From: Lachnospiraceae bacterium
GTDB taxonomy: Bacteria > Bacillota > Clostridia > Lachnospirales > Lachnospiraceae
DNA: 64,000 nt
Assembly: GCA_022792835.1 (NCBI GenBank)
Contig: JAAWBT010000026.1
Span: 1-64,000, forward strand
Reading direction: 5' to 3'
Made by a program: the position numbers and the translations under genes. Position 1 is the first letter of the stretch; the number at the start of each line of letters is the position of its first letter. This document shows, piece after piece, positions 52,914 through 61,099 of the stretch. The notes beneath the pieces are model-generated. The model saw nothing but the letters and a program-made list of their open reading frames with translations. It ran no database searches and was not told the origin of the DNA.

Positions 52914-53135
52914 TTAGCAGCTGCCGCAGAGGCAGGAGAGCAGAAGGATCCAGATCAGGCATCCGCATCCATCGCCGCCGCCAAAGCTACCGAGACCACA
53001 TCCGCATCCGTCACCGCCGCCGAAGCCGTTTCCACAGGCACACAGAATCAGTAACAGGAATAAAATGTTGTTTCCGCCGAAGCCGTTTCCGCAGCTGTTT
53101 GCACATCCACAGTTTGTTGCAGCCAAATCACTCAT
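52914..53135 (-). CDS. Gly/Cys-rich small protein, probable spore-coat type
   Basis: A 73-aa protein with 13 or more Cys and many Gly. It starts at minus-strand ATG 53135 (MSDLAATNCGCANSCGNGFGG), with GGAGG upstream; the track start at 53150 is less likely. A hydrophobic core (NNILFLLLILCACGNGFGGG) and a second hydrophobic part (CLIWILLLSCLCGSC) enclose GCGCGLGSFGGGDGCGC. GNGFGG and GGGDGCGC each occur twice. Such proteins in Clostridia are annotated as chorion-like high-cysteine or spore-coat-type proteins; function is not proven. A sigma-K-like promoter is visible upstream. It is a real gene given its start signal and composition. Confidence 0.7.
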   Translation of the reverse strand: MSDLAATNCGCANSCGNGFGGNNILFLLLILCACGNGFGGGDGCGCGLGSFGGGDGCGCLIWILLLSCLCGSC

Positions 53136-53165
53136 GGGGTAATCCTCCAAAGTTTGTTTACAATA

Positions 53166-53193
53166 TAAGATATGTGGAGGGGCTTGCCTTTGT
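53166..53193 (-). promoter_or_regulatory. Possible sigma-K promoter of the Gly/Cys-rich gene
   Basis: On the minus strand, CATATCTTA (53166-53174) fits the sigma-K -10 pattern CATAnnnTA, and ACA (53191-53193) lies 16 bp upstream at the -35 position. It is a match by eye only. Confidence 0.45.
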
Positions 53194-53253
53194 TTCCTGA
53201 TTGGAAAGGAAAATCTTTTTGATTAATTTTTTTAAGTGGACGAAGAGTAATAC

Positions 53254-53282
53254 TTGAAAAAAGTAAGCCAAAGACGTATAAT
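53254..53282 (+). promoter_or_regulatory. Sigma-A promoter of the Lrp operon
   Basis: TTGAAA and TATAAT with a 17-bp spacer, 31 nt before the lrp start. Confidence 0.8.
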
Positions 53283-53313
53283 AAGAGGGAATCAAACAGG
53301 GGGGAGCTACATC

Positions 53314-53802
53314 ATGATGGACCATATAGACAGACAGATCGTAAGCATTTTACAGAAAAATGCGAGGACACCCTTAAAAGTCATTGCAGAAAAGGCATAT
53401 CTTTCTTCTCCGGCAGTATCGGCCAGGATCGAGCGGCTGGAAAAAGCGGGGATCATCAAAGGGTATGCTGCGCAGGTGAATGTGGAGCAGCTTGGCTATC
53501 ACATTCTGGCATTTATCAATCTGGAAGTGCAACCCAGACAGAAGAATCAGTTTTATCCCTTTATCGAGTCCTGTCCCAATGTACTGGAGTGCAGCTGTGT
53601 TACGGGACAATTTTCCATGTTGATTAAGGTTGCTTTTAAAAGTACCATGGAGTTAGATCAGTTCATCGGGCGGCTGCAGGATTATGGAAGAACCAGCACC
53701 CAGATTGTGTTTTCCACTCCGGTCGGGCCGAGAGGAATCCGGGTTCTTGAGGAGGAGGAAGCGCATGGCGGTAAAGAAGCGCATGGAGGGAAAGAGGGAT
53801 GA
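53314..53802 (+). CDS. Lrp/AsnC-family transcriptional regulator
   Basis: A 162-aa regulator of the leucine-responsive family, which usually senses an amino acid and controls transport or metabolism genes. The N-terminal HTH is HIDRQIVSILQKNARTPLKVIAEKAYLSSPAVSARIERLE, and the RAM ligand domain runs from residue 75 to 145 (HILAFINLEVQPRQKN, VTGQFSMLIKV). Start ATG 53314 is behind AGGGGGGAG. The C-terminus has a short tandem repeat EAHGGK/EAHGGKEG not expected in the family. It overlaps the DUF5662 gene by an ATGA. Effector unknown. Confidence 0.93.
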   Translation: MMDHIDRQIVSILQKNARTPLKVIAEKAYLSSPAVSARIERLEKAGIIKGYAAQVNVEQLGYHILAFINLEVQPRQKNQFYPFIESCPNVLECSCVTGQFSMLIKVAFKSTMELDQFIGRLQDYGRTSTQIVFSTPVGPRGIRVLEEEEAHGGKEAHGGKEG

Positions 53803-54344
53803 AGGCCTGGGAGCATTTAAAAACCATCAATCACCACAAAAGCGAAGTTATGAAGAACTGCTTTCAGGTGGGCATGTATAAACAGGGGCTTTTGCACGAT
53901 TTATCCAAATACAGCCCAAGTGAATTTTTGGTGGGCTGCCGGTATTATCAGGGGAACCGGAGCCCCAATGCAGCGGAGCGGGAGGAAAAGGGATATTCGT
54001 CCGCCTGGCTTCACCACAAGGGACGGAATAAGCACCATTTTGAGTATTGGATTGATGTGGATATGGACAGAGGTTTTGAGGTGGCCGGGATGCAGATGCC
54101 GGTGAAATATGTTCTCGAAATGTTCATGGACCGGATCGCTGCCTCCAAGACTTATCAGAAAGAAAAGTATACAGATGTAAGTCCTTTGGAATACTATAAC
54201 CGGACGAGGGACGTGATGGTTATCCATCCAAAGACCAGGCGTCAGCTGGAAGTGCTTCTTAAGATGCTGGCAAAGCATGGAGAAGAAGAGACCTTCCAGT
54301 ATATCAGAGAGCATATCATAAAGAGACGTAGTGGAGCTATATAA
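53799..54344 (+). CDS. DUF5662-like protein, HD-type motif
   Basis: A 181-aa soluble protein that fits the DUF5662 pattern found in Clostridia and phages. It opens WEHLKTINHHKSEVMKNC and carries LLHDLSKYSPSEF, an HD-like pair, then SSAWLHHKGRNKHHFEYW, rich in His. These could coordinate a metal, so a phosphohydrolase role is conceivable, but no function is established. It is translationally coupled to lrp. The end (IIKRRSGAI) is basic. Confidence 0.75.
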   Translation: MKAWEHLKTINHHKSEVMKNCFQVGMYKQGLLHDLSKYSPSEFLVGCRYYQGNRSPNAAEREEKGYSSAWLHHKGRNKHHFEYWIDVDMDRGFEVAGMQMPVKYVLEMFMDRIAASKTYQKEKYTDVSPLEYYNRTRDVMVIHPKTRRQLEVLLKMLAKHGEEETFQYIREHIIKRRSGAI

Positions 54345-54438
54345 ATAAGAATTGACAGCAATTTCCTGGCCTTTCACACCATTTTTGATTGAAAGAGGAG
54401 TGGTTTTTGATAAAATGGAGGGTATAGGAGAGTCTGCC

Positions 54439-55143
54439 ATGATTAAAATTGCAATCTGCGACGATGAGACGGTCCTGTGTGAGAAACTGAAACAGACCGT
54501 CTCTTCTATATTAAAAAACTGGAACAGAGAGTTCGAGATTGTCTGCTGCAAAAACGCAGTGGGGTTTCTTTGCGGTCCTTTGGACTATGATTTATTATTT
54601 CTGGATATTAAACTGCCGGGGATCAACGGAATGAAGGCAGCTCAAGGGCTCCGGAAACAGGGGTATGGAGGGGAATTGATCTTTGTGACAGCTTTTTCAG
54701 AGTATATGCCGGAGGCTTTTGAGGTGGAGGCGGCAGATTATCTGAAAAAGCCTGTTGATCAGGAACGGCTGGAGCGGACCCTCAGGCGGGTGTTGGGACG
54801 GATTTCAGGCGCCAGGGAGGAAAGCTTCTGGATTCGGACTGCCAATTGGTATAAAAGAATTCTTTTTGATGAGATCTACTACTGCGAGGTCATCAATAGA
54901 AAAATTTTTGTGCACACAAAAGATGGTGTGATTGATTATTATGGGAAACTGAGGGAGGCAGAGCGTCAGGCCTCGCCTCATCTGGTTCGGTGCCACCGCA
55001 GCTATTTGGTAAATCTGACACATCTGAAAGAATATGCCGGAGGGGAAATCCTTCTGGGCAATGGGGAACGGATTCCTGTGTCGAAAAATTATCATCAGAC
55101 ATTTCTTCAGCAGATGCTTCGCTATCTGGACAGGGAGGGATAG
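54439..55143 (+). CDS. LytTR-family response regulator (AgrA-like)
   Basis: A 234-aa response regulator with an N-terminal receiver (MIKIAICDDE, phosphoacceptor Asp56 in LLFLDIKLPGINGM, Lys in YLKKPVDQERL) and a C-terminal LytTR DNA-binding domain (IRTANWYKRILFDEIYYCE, FVHTKDGVI, HRSYLVNL). Start ATG 54439 is behind AGGAGAG; the track starts further upstream. The cognate histidine kinase begins 3 nt after its stop. LytTR regulators control toxins, bacteriocins and adhesion factors in Firmicutes; no target site is evident here. Confidence 0.92.
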   Translation: MIKIAICDDETVLCEKLKQTVSSILKNWNREFEIVCCKNAVGFLCGPLDYDLLFLDIKLPGINGMKAAQGLRKQGYGGELIFVTAFSEYMPEAFEVEAADYLKKPVDQERLERTLRRVLGRISGAREESFWIRTANWYKRILFDEIYYCEVINRKIFVHTKDGVIDYYGKLREAERQASPHLVRCHRSYLVNLTHLKEYAGGEILLGNGERIPVSKNYHQTFLQQMLRYLDREG

Positions 55144-55146
55144 GAA

Positions 55147-56556
55147 TTGGAATGGTTCAACGGAGGGACTTTCGGACTTGCTTATTTTTCCCAGTGGCAG
55201 ATCTTCCTGCCGAATATCCTGAATCTGGTGGTTATCCCCTTTCTGCTCTGCTATTTTTTTTGCCGTTTTGGAGGTATTTCTTTCCGCCTGCGGTATGGGA
55301 TAGGTTATTTTCTGATATCAGCAGGTCTTTCTTTTCTGGAGGCAGGAACAGGGCTTCCCGGAAGCCTGGGCCTGATTCTGGAGATTCTGGCCTTTGCTCT
55401 CTATGGAACCCTTTTTCTCAAAAATTCCTGGCAGGAGGCCTGGATCAATGCGCTTTTGCTGCGTTCTGTGTTTGGCATCATTGACTGTGTCCTCAAAATG
55501 GTGGATTACCGGCTTGTCCTCCCTCTCATGGTCCGTTTAGAGGCCTTTTTTCTTGCTTCGGATGCACTCAGAGAGCTTATCCGGATTCTGCTTGTTTTGG
55601 GAGCCCTGACATGGATTTTACAGCATTTTTTCCGGAGAATGCCAGGGATTTTGCGGGAGCAGATTCTGTTTTTGACAGTTCCTCTCTTTTTTATCGCGCT
55701 GGCAGAACGGGTGATACAGGGCTCCTTTTACGGAGATACCGTCACGGTGGATAAGATGGGAGGGGTTTTTCCTGCAGTGGAGGTAAACCATTGGGAAAAC
55801 CTGCTTCTGCAGCTTTTGGCCGGGGTCTGCCTGCCTGCGGTTCTCTTTCTTTACCAGAAGCTTGCCCAGGCACAGTCTGCGGAGAAAAAGCTGCTCTGCC
55901 TTTCCAGGCAGGAGACGGAGCAGAAGCAGTATGTGGAGGAAGCCATTTTGCGGGAGAAACAGACAAAAGCGTTTCGCCATGACCTCCAGAACCACTTGAC
56001 AGTGCTTCAGGAGTTTTTAAAGGGAGGACAGGTGGAGGAGGCCCGTAAATACCTGGATCAGCTTCAAGGGGCCGCCAGGGAGCTTTCTTGCCAGGTCCAG
56101 ACAGGAAATCCGGCGGTGGATGTGCTTCTGGGGAGTAAGAGTGCCGCTGCAAAGCAGAGAGGGATTCAGGTACAGTGTGAGCTTTTTATACCAAAAGAGA
56201 GCAGTGTGGGGGATATGAACTGGTGTATACTTCTCTCCAACGCTTTCGACAATGCAGTCAACGCCTGCGAAGAGATTCTGCCAGAAAAACGGTATCTGAT
56301 TCTGGCCGGAAAAAGAAAAGGGAATTTCTATCTGCTGACTTTGGAAAATTCCTGCAGAGAGGATTTGAGGGAGCCGCCGCCAGAAGGGATCGGCCTTTCC
56401 AATATCAGGACTATCGTAGAGTCCATGGACGGAACGGTGGAAAAGACGGTGTCTGAGGGGGTCTATAAGCTGAAACTGTTGTTTATCCTCCCGCAACAAA
56501 AGTCCTCCCTTTTGCATCAATCGTCTCATGGGAATCGAACCTCTGCCGATAAGTAA
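55147..56556 (+). CDS. GHKL histidine kinase (AgrC-like)
   Basis: A 469-aa sensor kinase, with a hydrophobic sensor domain of about six membrane helices (residues 5-215), a coiled-coil dimerisation segment (235-275), the phosphoacceptor His278 in AFRHDLQNHLTVLQEF and an ATPase domain with N-box NAFDNAVNACEEI and G-box GIGLSNIRTIVESMDGT. The DLQNH motif and order are typical of the HPK10/AgrC group, many of which sense peptides. Start is TTG 55147, 3 nt after the regulator. No agrB or agrD lies in the window, so the ligand is unknown. Its C-terminus extends about 20 residues beyond the fold. Confidence 0.9.
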   Translation: MEWFNGGTFGLAYFSQWQIFLPNILNLVVIPFLLCYFFCRFGGISFRLRYGIGYFLISAGLSFLEAGTGLPGSLGLILEILAFALYGTLFLKNSWQEAWINALLLRSVFGIIDCVLKMVDYRLVLPLMVRLEAFFLASDALRELIRILLVLGALTWILQHFFRRMPGILREQILFLTVPLFFIALAERVIQGSFYGDTVTVDKMGGVFPAVEVNHWENLLLQLLAGVCLPAVLFLYQKLAQAQSAEKKLLCLSRQETEQKQYVEEAILREKQTKAFRHDLQNHLTVLQEFLKGGQVEEARKYLDQLQGAARELSCQVQTGNPAVDVLLGSKSAAAKQRGIQVQCELFIPKESSVGDMNWCILLSNAFDNAVNACEEILPEKRYLILAGKRKGNFYLLTLENSCREDLREPPPEGIGLSNIRTIVESMDGTVEKTVSEGVYKLKLLFILPQQKSSLLHQSSHGNRTSADK

Positions 56557-56586
56557 GGTATAAAAGACAAAGGAGGCGTTTGGAAT

Positions 56587-56898
56587 ATGAACATCAGTCC
56601 GGTTGGAAATTTAGCGGCAGCTCCTTTCGCGGCGGGCGGAGGGAATGAGGCGAAGATCAAGGAGCTGGAAAAGAAGCTTGCGCATCTCACAGAAGAAAAA
56701 AAGAAAGCCCAGGAAAATCATGATGTCGAGAAGGCCCAGAAACTTGAGCAGGAGATTCAGAAAGTGAAACAGGAGCTTGAAGAGCTTAAGCGGAAAGCCA
56801 AGAAAGAAGAGGAAGGCAGGAAGGACGGCCAGTCTGTTCAGAAGGAACAGGTGCCGCCAGACGGAATCACCGGGCAGTATATTGATGCGTGGGCATAA
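56587..56898 (+). CDS. FlxA-like coiled-coil protein
   Basis: A 103-aa protein with a short hydrophobic N-terminus (MNISPVGNLAAAPFAAGGG), then a charged coiled coil (IKELEKKLAHLTEEKKKAQ to LEELKRKAKKEEEG, residues 22-80), and an unstructured end. The organisation is like FlxA-type proteins often found in Lachnospiraceae. It has an AAAGGAGG site 8 nt upstream and follows the histidine kinase by 30 nt, which suggests co-transcription. Function unknown; the link to the kinase is only positional. Confidence 0.7.
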   Translation: MNISPVGNLAAAPFAAGGGNEAKIKELEKKLAHLTEEKKKAQENHDVEKAQKLEQEIQKVKQELEELKRKAKKEEEGRKDGQSVQKEQVPPDGITGQYIDAWA

Positions 56899-56954
56899 GA
56901 GAAACAGGTGCTTCGATTCTCTTTTCCGTTTGTTGAAATATTTTTAAATAATAA

Positions 56955-56983
56955 TTTACAAAATATTTATGCTGTGCTATAAT
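56955..56983 (+). promoter_or_regulatory. Sigma-A promoter of the B12-riboswitch operon
   Basis: TTTACA and a perfect TATAAT with a 17-bp spacer, 47 nt before the riboswitch core. Confidence 0.85.
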
Positions 56984-57029
56984 GAGATAGTTAATATTAT
57001 AACGAAATGCAAAAAAGTTTTGATTCTGG

Positions 57030-57212
57030 AAATATGGGTTCTGGCAAAGGTTTAATAGCTGGAGCGTTTTCCAGAGGAGAATGAAAAGGGAATGCAGTGT
57101 GAATCTGCAGCAGCCCTCGCTACTGTATAGGGGACAGACTATTCGAGCCATTGGCGGCTTGCCGCCGAGAAGGGAATAGGAAGGATGAATCTAAGCCAGG
57201 AGACCTGCTTTT
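57030..57212 (+). promoter_or_regulatory. Cobalamin riboswitch
   Basis: The core of the B12 aptamer is recognisable: AAAGGGAATGCAGTGTGAA, then AGCAGCCCTCGCTACTGTA (the GCCACTG-type B12 box region), and the 3' conserved AAGCCAGGAGACCTGC. The variable stem between them contains GGCGGC/GCCGCC. It lies between a strong promoter and an intrinsic terminator, which is a standard OFF switch: bound cobalamin would favour termination. The subtype (adenosyl- or methyl/aquo-cobalamin) cannot be told from sequence reading. Confidence 0.93.
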
Positions 57213-57277
57213 TTGCAAAATATGTATTATTTTCGATGGGAAAATACGTGCATTTGTTGAACTGGGAGTGGTTTCGG

Positions 57278-57315
57278 GAGCGTTATTTTCTGTGTGAAGA
57301 TAACGCTCTTTTTGT
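57278..57315 (+). terminator. Terminator (expression platform) of the B12 riboswitch
   Basis: GAGCGTTAT and ATAACGCTC form a perfect 9-bp stem with a 13-nt loop, followed by TTTTTG. It lies 66 nt after the aptamer and about 120 nt before the first gene. It supports control by premature termination. Confidence 0.92.
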
Positions 57316-57434
57316 TGTTTCACAGGAAATTTCATCTCCTATATGGCAAAGGTCATCGGGGGGAAACGCTGTCTTTCCTGCCTCCGCTATGACGTAAAAA
57401 CTGCACGGCCATCAGAAGGAAGAGGAGGATGAAT

Positions 57435-59201
57435 ATGAACAAATGGAAAAAGAGATTTCTGACAGCTGTAATTTCTCTTAGCCTTGCAGCGGCGCTGTTG
57501 GCAGGCTGCGGACAGGATGGAGGCGGGGATTTTCAGGGAGCTTCCAAAGAGGCAGGAGAAACAACCGCAGCCGGAGAGCCCAAAAGCGCGCCGGGTACAG
57601 AGAAGACGGGAAAGGGAGTCGATGATACAGAAAGCGCAGAGAGAGCAGGCGGGGGCCATGTTGAGAACCTGGTCATAGGCACGACGGCAGAAAACAATGT
57701 ATTTAATGCCCTGACTCAGAAGGATGCCTTCGGTCGGATGAATTACAATGGGCTGACCCAGGGGGATTTTGTATATCGGGATGCCAATCAAGAACTGCAG
57801 CCTTATTTTTTTCGGTCTTTTGAGATTTCAGAGGATGGGAAGCAGATTGATTTTACGTTTCCGCTGGACGCTGTGTGGCATGACGGCGAGCCTGTGACAA
57901 AAGACGATTTGGAGTTCACCTTTGAGTACATGAGGGATGTGAAGAAGGTGGGAAGTCTCCAGAACCTGGAAAAGATAGAATTTACAGGCGAGGACAGCGC
58001 GTCCTTGATCTTCTCAGAACCGGACGCTTATTATTGGATTAACTCTACTTGTAACAATAATGCCTGTGTTTACGCAAAGCATATCTGGGAAGGCGTTGAG
58101 GATCCGTCAAGCGTCACGGGAGAGGAAGCGGCCGTTGGCTGTGGCCCCTATAAGCTTGTCTCTGCCGATACGGAGGCTCAGTGTTCCGTATATGAGGCTG
58201 TTCCGGAGAATGCGTTTCTTGGAGAGCTGACAGTGGACAAGGTAACGCTTCAGAGCTATTCTGATGAGTCAACGCTGATGATGGCTATGATGAACGGTGA
58301 AATCGACGCTATGTATAATTACGCAAATCCCATTGACGCGCCTGTCATTGACACCGTGACCGGAAATGAGGATATCGACCTGGGAGAGAGTCCTTTCATG
58401 GGGTGCTACCAGCTGGAATATGGAAAGGACCGGGCGCCCGGAAACGACGAGGCATTCCGAAAGGCAGTGAGTATGGCTTTAAACTATGAGCTTCTTGCGT
58501 CCACGATAAACGGAGAATATGGTATGCTTCCCGGAACCGGGATCATTCCTCCTTCCTGCAAGGGATACGACGAAACGCTCCCCATGCTGGAGTATGATAC
58601 GCAGAAGGCGGAGGAAATGCTGGAGGCGGCAGGATATATAGACGTGGATGGAGACGGTTACAGAGAACTGCCGGATGGAAGCCAGATGGATCTGGCTGTG
58701 ACGCCTCAGTACAGCTCCAGCATGGATCTGAGAATGCGGATCGCAGAAGTCATCATGCAGAGCCTTGACAAAGTGGGAATAAAAAACCATATGGACAATG
58801 AGAGCATCACAAACAGCGAGGTGTGGGAGGAAAATATGACTAAAGGGGAATACGACCTTTCCATTACCCTTACTACGTCGGGAATGGCCAGCTACAGTAC
58901 GGCGTTCCGTTATTTTATGGGCGAGCTTCGGGAAGGGGAAACCTCCTGGATTTGGGGAACCATCCATGACCCGTCCTATAAGGAAAGCTATTATGCCATG
59001 ACAGGAGCGGTTTCCGACGAGGATTACATTGAAAACTGCAAAAAGCTTCAAGAGTACGTATCGGACACCAGAAGCGCTCAGGCGCTTTGCTGGGAGACTG
59101 CGTTTTTTCCTTATCGGACAGATCAATATACTGGATGGGAAAATTTCCCGTCCTGGGGCGTGATCAATAATCTGACATGGTTTAACCTTACGACAAAATA
59201 G
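57435..59201 (+). CDS. ABC substrate-binding lipoprotein (SBP_bac_5, Dpp/Nik type), B12-regulated
   Basis: A 588-aa family 5 binding protein. Start ATG 57435 is 6 nt after AGAGGAGG. Its lipobox is LAGC (about residue 24), followed by a Gly/Glu/Thr-rich linker (30-75). It then has the family pattern: an entry strand HVENLVIGTTAENNVFN, TFPLDAVWHDGEPVTKDDLEFTFEYM, GCGPYKL, the MNGEIDAMYNYANP segment and FRKAVSMALNYELL. Family members bind peptides, nickel chelates or heme-like ligands. B12 control suggests cobalt, a cobalt chelate or a corrinoid, which is inference. It is the first gene of a five-gene importer. Confidence 0.93.
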   Translation: MNKWKKRFLTAVISLSLAAALLAGCGQDGGGDFQGASKEAGETTAAGEPKSAPGTEKTGKGVDDTESAERAGGGHVENLVIGTTAENNVFNALTQKDAFGRMNYNGLTQGDFVYRDANQELQPYFFRSFEISEDGKQIDFTFPLDAVWHDGEPVTKDDLEFTFEYMRDVKKVGSLQNLEKIEFTGEDSASLIFSEPDAYYWINSTCNNNACVYAKHIWEGVEDPSSVTGEEAAVGCGPYKLVSADTEAQCSVYEAVPENAFLGELTVDKVTLQSYSDESTLMMAMMNGEIDAMYNYANPIDAPVIDTVTGNEDIDLGESPFMGCYQLEYGKDRAPGNDEAFRKAVSMALNYELLASTINGEYGMLPGTGIIPPSCKGYDETLPMLEYDTQKAEEMLEAAGYIDVDGDGYRELPDGSQMDLAVTPQYSSSMDLRMRIAEVIMQSLDKVGIKNHMDNESITNSEVWEENMTKGEYDLSITLTTSGMASYSTAFRYFMGELREGETSWIWGTIHDPSYKESYYAMTGAVSDEDYIENCKKLQEYVSDTRSAQALCWETAFFPYRTDQYTGWENFPSWGVINNLTWFNLTTK

Positions 59202-59215
59202 CCGGTTATCGGAGC

Positions 59216-59243
59216 GGGCGGGGGAAGCACCGTTCTCCTGCCC
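59216..59243 (+). other. Intercistronic hairpin after the binding protein gene
   Basis: GGGCGGGGGA and TCTCCTGCCC pair (two G-U pairs) with an 8-nt loop. It has no T-tract. Such stems between a binding protein gene and its permease genes often stabilise the upstream mRNA and raise the binding protein's yield. Confidence 0.6.
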
Positions 59244-59299
59244 GGTTACCAGGAAAAACGTAGTTCCGGCACGGCCTGCCGGACCAGAAAGGGATGAGT

Positions 59300-60295
59300 A
59301 TGCTGTGCAGACATATTTTAAGGCGGACAGCGATCGCAGTTTTGACAGTTTATCTGATTATTACGATCAGTTTTATTCTGGTGCATGTCATGCCGGGGGA
59401 TCCGGTTATTCATCTGGTAGGACAGGAGGAATATTATTATCTTCTGGACAATGATCCGGTTTATTTGGAAAGGCAGATCGAGAGGTATGGTTTGAATGAA
59501 AGTCTGCCGGTTCAGTATATAAAATATTTAAAAAGCATTGCGACTCTGGACTTTGGCACGGCCTATGCCAATCAGAAACCGGTGACAGAGAATGTGTTGA
59601 AAGCTTCCGGATGGACGTTGATGCTCTCAGTTCCTACCTGGCTTCTCGGCGGACTTATGGGAGCCGTTCTGGGAGTTTTGGCCGGATGGAAGCCGGGAAA
59701 GCGTTTTGACAAGATCATGACGCCGTTTTTTCTTGTGATCAATACGATTCCGGCCAACTGTCTGAGCCTGATTTTTCTGATGTTTTTTTCCTACCGATTG
59801 AAGCTGTTTCCGATCAATGGGATGGTTTCTGCGGGAACAGAAGGGATCGGACGGCTTTTCAGTATTCTGACTCATATGTGCCTTCCTCTGTTCATTTTGA
59901 TTCTGTTTCGGACGGCCGGAGATTTTATGCTGATGAAAAGTGCGGTATCCCAAATACGTGAGGAGGAATATGTCCTGACTGCCAGATCCAAGGGGATTCC
60001 TGGAAAACATCTTTTGTTTATCCATGTGATGAAGAATGCGATGGTGCCTTATCTGACTTCGTTTCTCATGCAGATGGGAAGCCTTTTATCCGGTTCCATG
60101 ATCGTAGAAGTTATTTTCGGCTGGAAGGGTATGGGGATGCTGATGTACAATGCAGTGCAGAATCGGGATTTCCCCACGGCGCAGCTTTGTTTTCTGATCA
60201 GCGCAGTATGCGTGGTCGCAAGCAGCCTTTTGAGCGATATTGTGAATGCTGCCATAGATCCCAGAATAAGGACGGGAGACGTTTATGAAACATAA
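59300..60295 (+). CDS. ABC permease, DppB/OppB/NikB class
   Basis: A 331-aa membrane subunit with six helices. It has the usual N-terminal helix followed by FILVHVMPGDPV, a family hallmark, then LSVPTWLLGGLMGAVLGVLAG and the EAA loop around EEYVLTARSKGIPGKHLLFIHVMKNA, which couples to the ATPase. I use ATG 59300 with AAAGGG at 6 nt; ATG 59294 in the track is possible. It overlaps the next permease by 11 nt. The first loop has a short insertion (GQEEYYYLLDNDPVYLER). Confidence 0.93.
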   Translation: MLCRHILRRTAIAVLTVYLIITISFILVHVMPGDPVIHLVGQEEYYYLLDNDPVYLERQIERYGLNESLPVQYIKYLKSIATLDFGTAYANQKPVTENVLKASGWTLMLSVPTWLLGGLMGAVLGVLAGWKPGKRFDKIMTPFFLVINTIPANCLSLIFLMFFSYRLKLFPINGMVSAGTEGIGRLFSILTHMCLPLFILILFRTAGDFMLMKSAVSQIREEEYVLTARSKGIPGKHLLFIHVMKNAMVPYLTSFLMQMGSLLSGSMIVEVIFGWKGMGMLMYNAVQNRDFPTAQLCFLISAVCVVASSLLSDIVNAAIDPRIRTGDVYET

Positions 60296-61091
60296 GAAAA
60301 AATGGAACAGGGCGATGATTACCGGGATCTGTATCATTGCTTTTTTCCTGGCGGTCGCTGTGTTGGCTCCTCTGATCGCCCCTTATGATCCCAATGAAAT
60401 GATACGGGGATATCTGCCGCCCTCAAAAGAACATATTCTGGGGACCAACGATGTGGGACAGGATATTTTTTCGGAAATGATCTATGGGACGAGGGTTTCT
60501 CTTTATATTGGTATTTTCGCTGCCTGCATCGTGACGGGGATTGGGACGGTTCTTGCCCTGATTTCCGGGTATTTCGGAGGTGTGGCTGACAAAGTGATCA
60601 CGGCTGTGACCAATGTGGCGATGGCTGTGCCGGGACTGCCGCTGACGGTTCTTATGGTAGCGTATCTGGAACCTGGAAAATGGAGCCTGATCATATCGAT
60701 CAGCGTTACGGCGTGGACAGGAACCATGCGAATCTTGCGTTCCAGAGTGCAGCAGCTTTCCCAGATGCCTTTCATTAAGAGTGAACGGGCTCTTGGAGTT
60801 TCTCCGGCAGTGATCCTGTACAGGCATATTCTGCCGAACGTGAAAGATATCATTTTGACAAGAGGAGCGCTGACGGTTTCCAGCGCTATGATGACAGAGG
60901 CGGGCTTAAGTTTTTTAGGACTTGGCAGCGTGACAGAAAAAAGCTGGGGCGGCGTGCTCCACTATGCGTTTTTCAGAAACAGTATCCTGAAAAATCAGGT
61001 TTGGTGGTATTTGCCGCCGATCCTCTGCATCTGTGTCGCAGTACTTGGATTTATGTTAGCGGGCTATTACGGCCAGCGAAAGAAAGCGTAG
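60285..61091 (+). CDS. ABC permease, DppC/OppC/NikC class
   Basis: A 268-aa second membrane subunit. The N-terminal helix is followed by the family segment LIAPYDPNEMIRG and GTNDVGQDIFSEMIYGTRVSLYIG. The EAA loop is near KSERALGVSPAVILYRHILPN, and later helices include SSAMMTEAGLSFLGLGSVTEKSWG. It overlaps the DppB-like gene by 11 nt and is followed by the first ATPase. All required parts are present, so the transporter looks functional. Confidence 0.94.
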   Translation: MKHKKKWNRAMITGICIIAFFLAVAVLAPLIAPYDPNEMIRGYLPPSKEHILGTNDVGQDIFSEMIYGTRVSLYIGIFAACIVTGIGTVLALISGYFGGVADKVITAVTNVAMAVPGLPLTVLMVAYLEPGKWSLIISISVTAWTGTMRILRSRVQQLSQMPFIKSERALGVSPAVILYRHILPNVKDIILTRGALTVSSAMMTEAGLSFLGLGSVTEKSWGGVLHYAFFRNSILKNQVWWYLPPILCICVAVLGFMLAGYYGQRKKA

Positions 61092-61099
61092 GTGTAGGG

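Noticed and set aside
57185-57397. 70-codon ORF on the + strand after the B12 aptamer
   Set aside because: It begins inside the aptamer and crosses the riboswitch terminator; there is no domain and no separate promoter.
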